A stretch of DNA of 64,000 nucleotides from Thalassoglobus sp. JC818 (lineage in GTDB: Bacteria > Planctomycetota > Planctomycetia > Planctomycetales > Planctomycetaceae): NCBI RefSeq assembly GCF_040717535.1, contig NZ_JBFEFI010000005.1:62001-126000 (forward strand). The letters are read 5' to 3'. The notes under the pieces were generated by a model. That model was not told where the DNA came from. It worked only from the letters and a program-made list of their open reading frames with translations, and searched no databases. The translations under genes and the position numbers were made by a program. Shown here in pieces: positions 62,968 through 64,000 of the stretch. The number at the start of each line of letters is the position of its first letter. Positions within the stretch are counted from its first letter, which is position 1.

Positions 62968-64000
62968 ATGTCTCAAAAGACAACCTACCCCGCGCTTCTC
63001 GTCATCGCAATCGCACTCCTTCCAAACCTTGTTGCTGCGAATGACCAACCCTGGAAATGCGGGACAGCGACTGTCTGCATCACTCCCCAACAGTCGATGA
63101 CGATGGCAGGGTATGCCTCGCGCGGTGAGAAACACGCGACCGAAACACTCAACGAACTCTGGGCAAAGACGCTGATTCTTGAGGACGCATCCCAGCGGCG
63201 AGCTGTCCTCGTCACGCTCGACTTGCTCGGAATCGATCGCAAGTTGTCTCAGAGAATCTGCAAGTCGATCATGAAAAAGCACGGCCTCGATCGCAGCCAG
63301 ATCGCGATATGCAGTTCACACACTCACTCCGGGCCAGTCGTCGCGGGAACACTGCGTCCCATGCATGCTTTGCACTTCAACGAAGCGAACCTCAACTTAA
63401 CTCTTGAGTATTCCGAATTCCTCAAAGAGTCGATCGAGACGTGTGTCGATCAGGCCTTTGAAACGCTTGCTCCTTCTTCACTGAGTTGGGGAAGTGGCAA
63501 TGCCGAGTTTGCAGTGAATCGTCGTAACAATGAAGAGAAAAAAATTCCGGAACTCAGAGCTTCAGGCAAACTTGCCGGCCCGTATGACCATGACGTCCCC
63601 GTCCTGATGGTCCGGCAGAACGGGCAACTCAAAGCTGTCGTTTTCGGATACGCTTGCCACTGCACCGTTCTCAGTGGTTTCGAATGGTCCGGGGACTACG
63701 CCGGGTTCGCTCAATCTGAGCTCGAAGACATTTATCCCGGCTGTGTGGCGATGTTCTGGGCTGGCTGCGGAGGAGATCAAAACCCGCTTCCACGCCGCAA
63801 AGTCGAACTCGCCCAGCGATACGGTTCCCATCTCGCCCACGCGGTCAGTCAGGTCATCGAAGGTCAAACTCACGACGTTTCTCCGCAACTGCAGACGAGC
63901 TACCGGGAAGTCGATATCTCTTTCGGAACTCTTCCGACTTTGGAAGTCCTTCGAACGCAGGCCGAATCGCAAAATCGCTACGAAGCAGCACGCGCCCGAT
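62968..64000 (+). CDS. Neutral/alkaline ceramidase-like protein, cut by the right edge
   Basis: 344 codons are visible before the window ends. ATG 62968 lies 4 bp after the sulfatase stop, with GGAG about 10 bp upstream. A signal peptide covers residues 1-24 (YPALLVIAIALLPNLVAA). Family motifs: GYASRGE near the start, ICSSHTHSGPVV, GYACHCTVLSG, GDYAGFAQ and MFWAGCGGDQNPLPRR. These match the zinc-dependent neutral ceramidase N-terminal domain, which in planctomycetes is often attached to secreted proteins of unknown substrate. It is co-transcribed with the sulfatase. The C-terminal Ig-like part is outside the window. Confidence 0.9.
   Translation, partial: MSQKTTYPALLVIAIALLPNLVAANDQPWKCGTATVCITPQQSMTMAGYASRGEKHATETLNELWAKTLILEDASQRRAVLVTLDLLGIDRKLSQRICKSIMKKHGLDRSQIAICSSHTHSGPVVAGTLRPMHALHFNEANLNLTLEYSEFLKESIETCVDQAFETLAPSSLSWGSGNAEFAVNRRNNEEKKIPELRASGKLAGPYDHDVPVLMVRQNGQLKAVVFGYACHCTVLSGFEWSGDYAGFAQSELEDIYPGCVAMFWAGCGGDQNPLPRRKVELAQRYGSHLAHAVSQVIEGQTHDVSPQLQTSYREVDISFGTLPTLEVLRTQAESQNRYEAARAR

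Overview
This window reads as a chromosomal segment of a planctomycete (phylum Planctomycetota, most likely order Planctomycetales). The evidence is a set of lineage-typical genes: a paired PSCyt/DUF1549-DUF1553 cytochrome-like protein and Tat-exported DUF1501 protein, a surface protein with an LExRxLL-type N-terminal motif, a BBP7-like outer-membrane barrel, sulfatase and ceramidase-like genes, a formylmethanofuran dehydrogenase B homologue (the H4MPT C1 pathway), an OleA-like thiolase, and a Cys-rich lipoprotein with the planctomycete NPLYFED-type C-terminal motif. GC content looks moderate by eye. I saw no rRNA, tRNA, CRISPR array, prophage or transposase gene.

Layout. 1-404 is the start of a surface protein that leaves the left edge, with an SDDPS repeat. 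874-6682 holds a lipoprotein, a membrane protein with a Gfo/Idh-like N-terminus, a COG2509-like FAD dehydrogenase, and an ECF sigma factor followed by its probable zinc-finger anti-sigma. 6855-12792 is a redox and membrane-stress group on the minus strand: TVP38 with a mercuric-reductase-like flavoprotein, an exported MsrA-MsrB fusion, thioredoxin and a fatty acid desaturase. 13388-17957 is the PSCyt/DUF1501 pair. 18222-28883 is a minus-strand surface-polysaccharide operon in the order priming transferase WbaP-like, pyruvyl transferase, Wzx, FrhB-like, GT2, Alg14-like, Alg13-like, Wzy, followed by an acyltransferase remnant. Divergent from it, 29463-34975 is the SOS mutasome cassette imuA-imuB-dnaE2 with a strong promoter that overlaps a LexA-like box.

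35016-50981 is a mixed region: YbaK, a four-CBS protein, a sialidase-like protein, an FHA-ECF sigma fusion, the BBP7-like barrel, a MobA-like nucleotidyltransferase, an SPFH-GYF protein, OleA-like, FloA, a BON-like small protein, DUF444, a CinA/PncC amidohydrolase and an acidic coiled-coil protein. 51065-59547 holds an anti-sigma-like protein with a CxxCH motif and then an unusual export cluster: a TolC-like lipoprotein, a PqqD/M50 protease/HlyD protein, an HlyD protein and, divergently, a GAF-HlyD protein, with no ABC or RND pump among them. 59814-64000 holds FhcB, a sulfatase and a truncated ceramidase-like gene.

The most notable non-coding signal is a 105-bp element present twice at identical length, at 18120-18224 and in opposite orientation at 59646-59750. 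The copies are about 83% identical and have TAGAGCA/TGCTCTA inverted ends. The TAG at such an end supplies the stop codon of one neighbouring gene, and a third TAGAGCA end supplies the stop of another.
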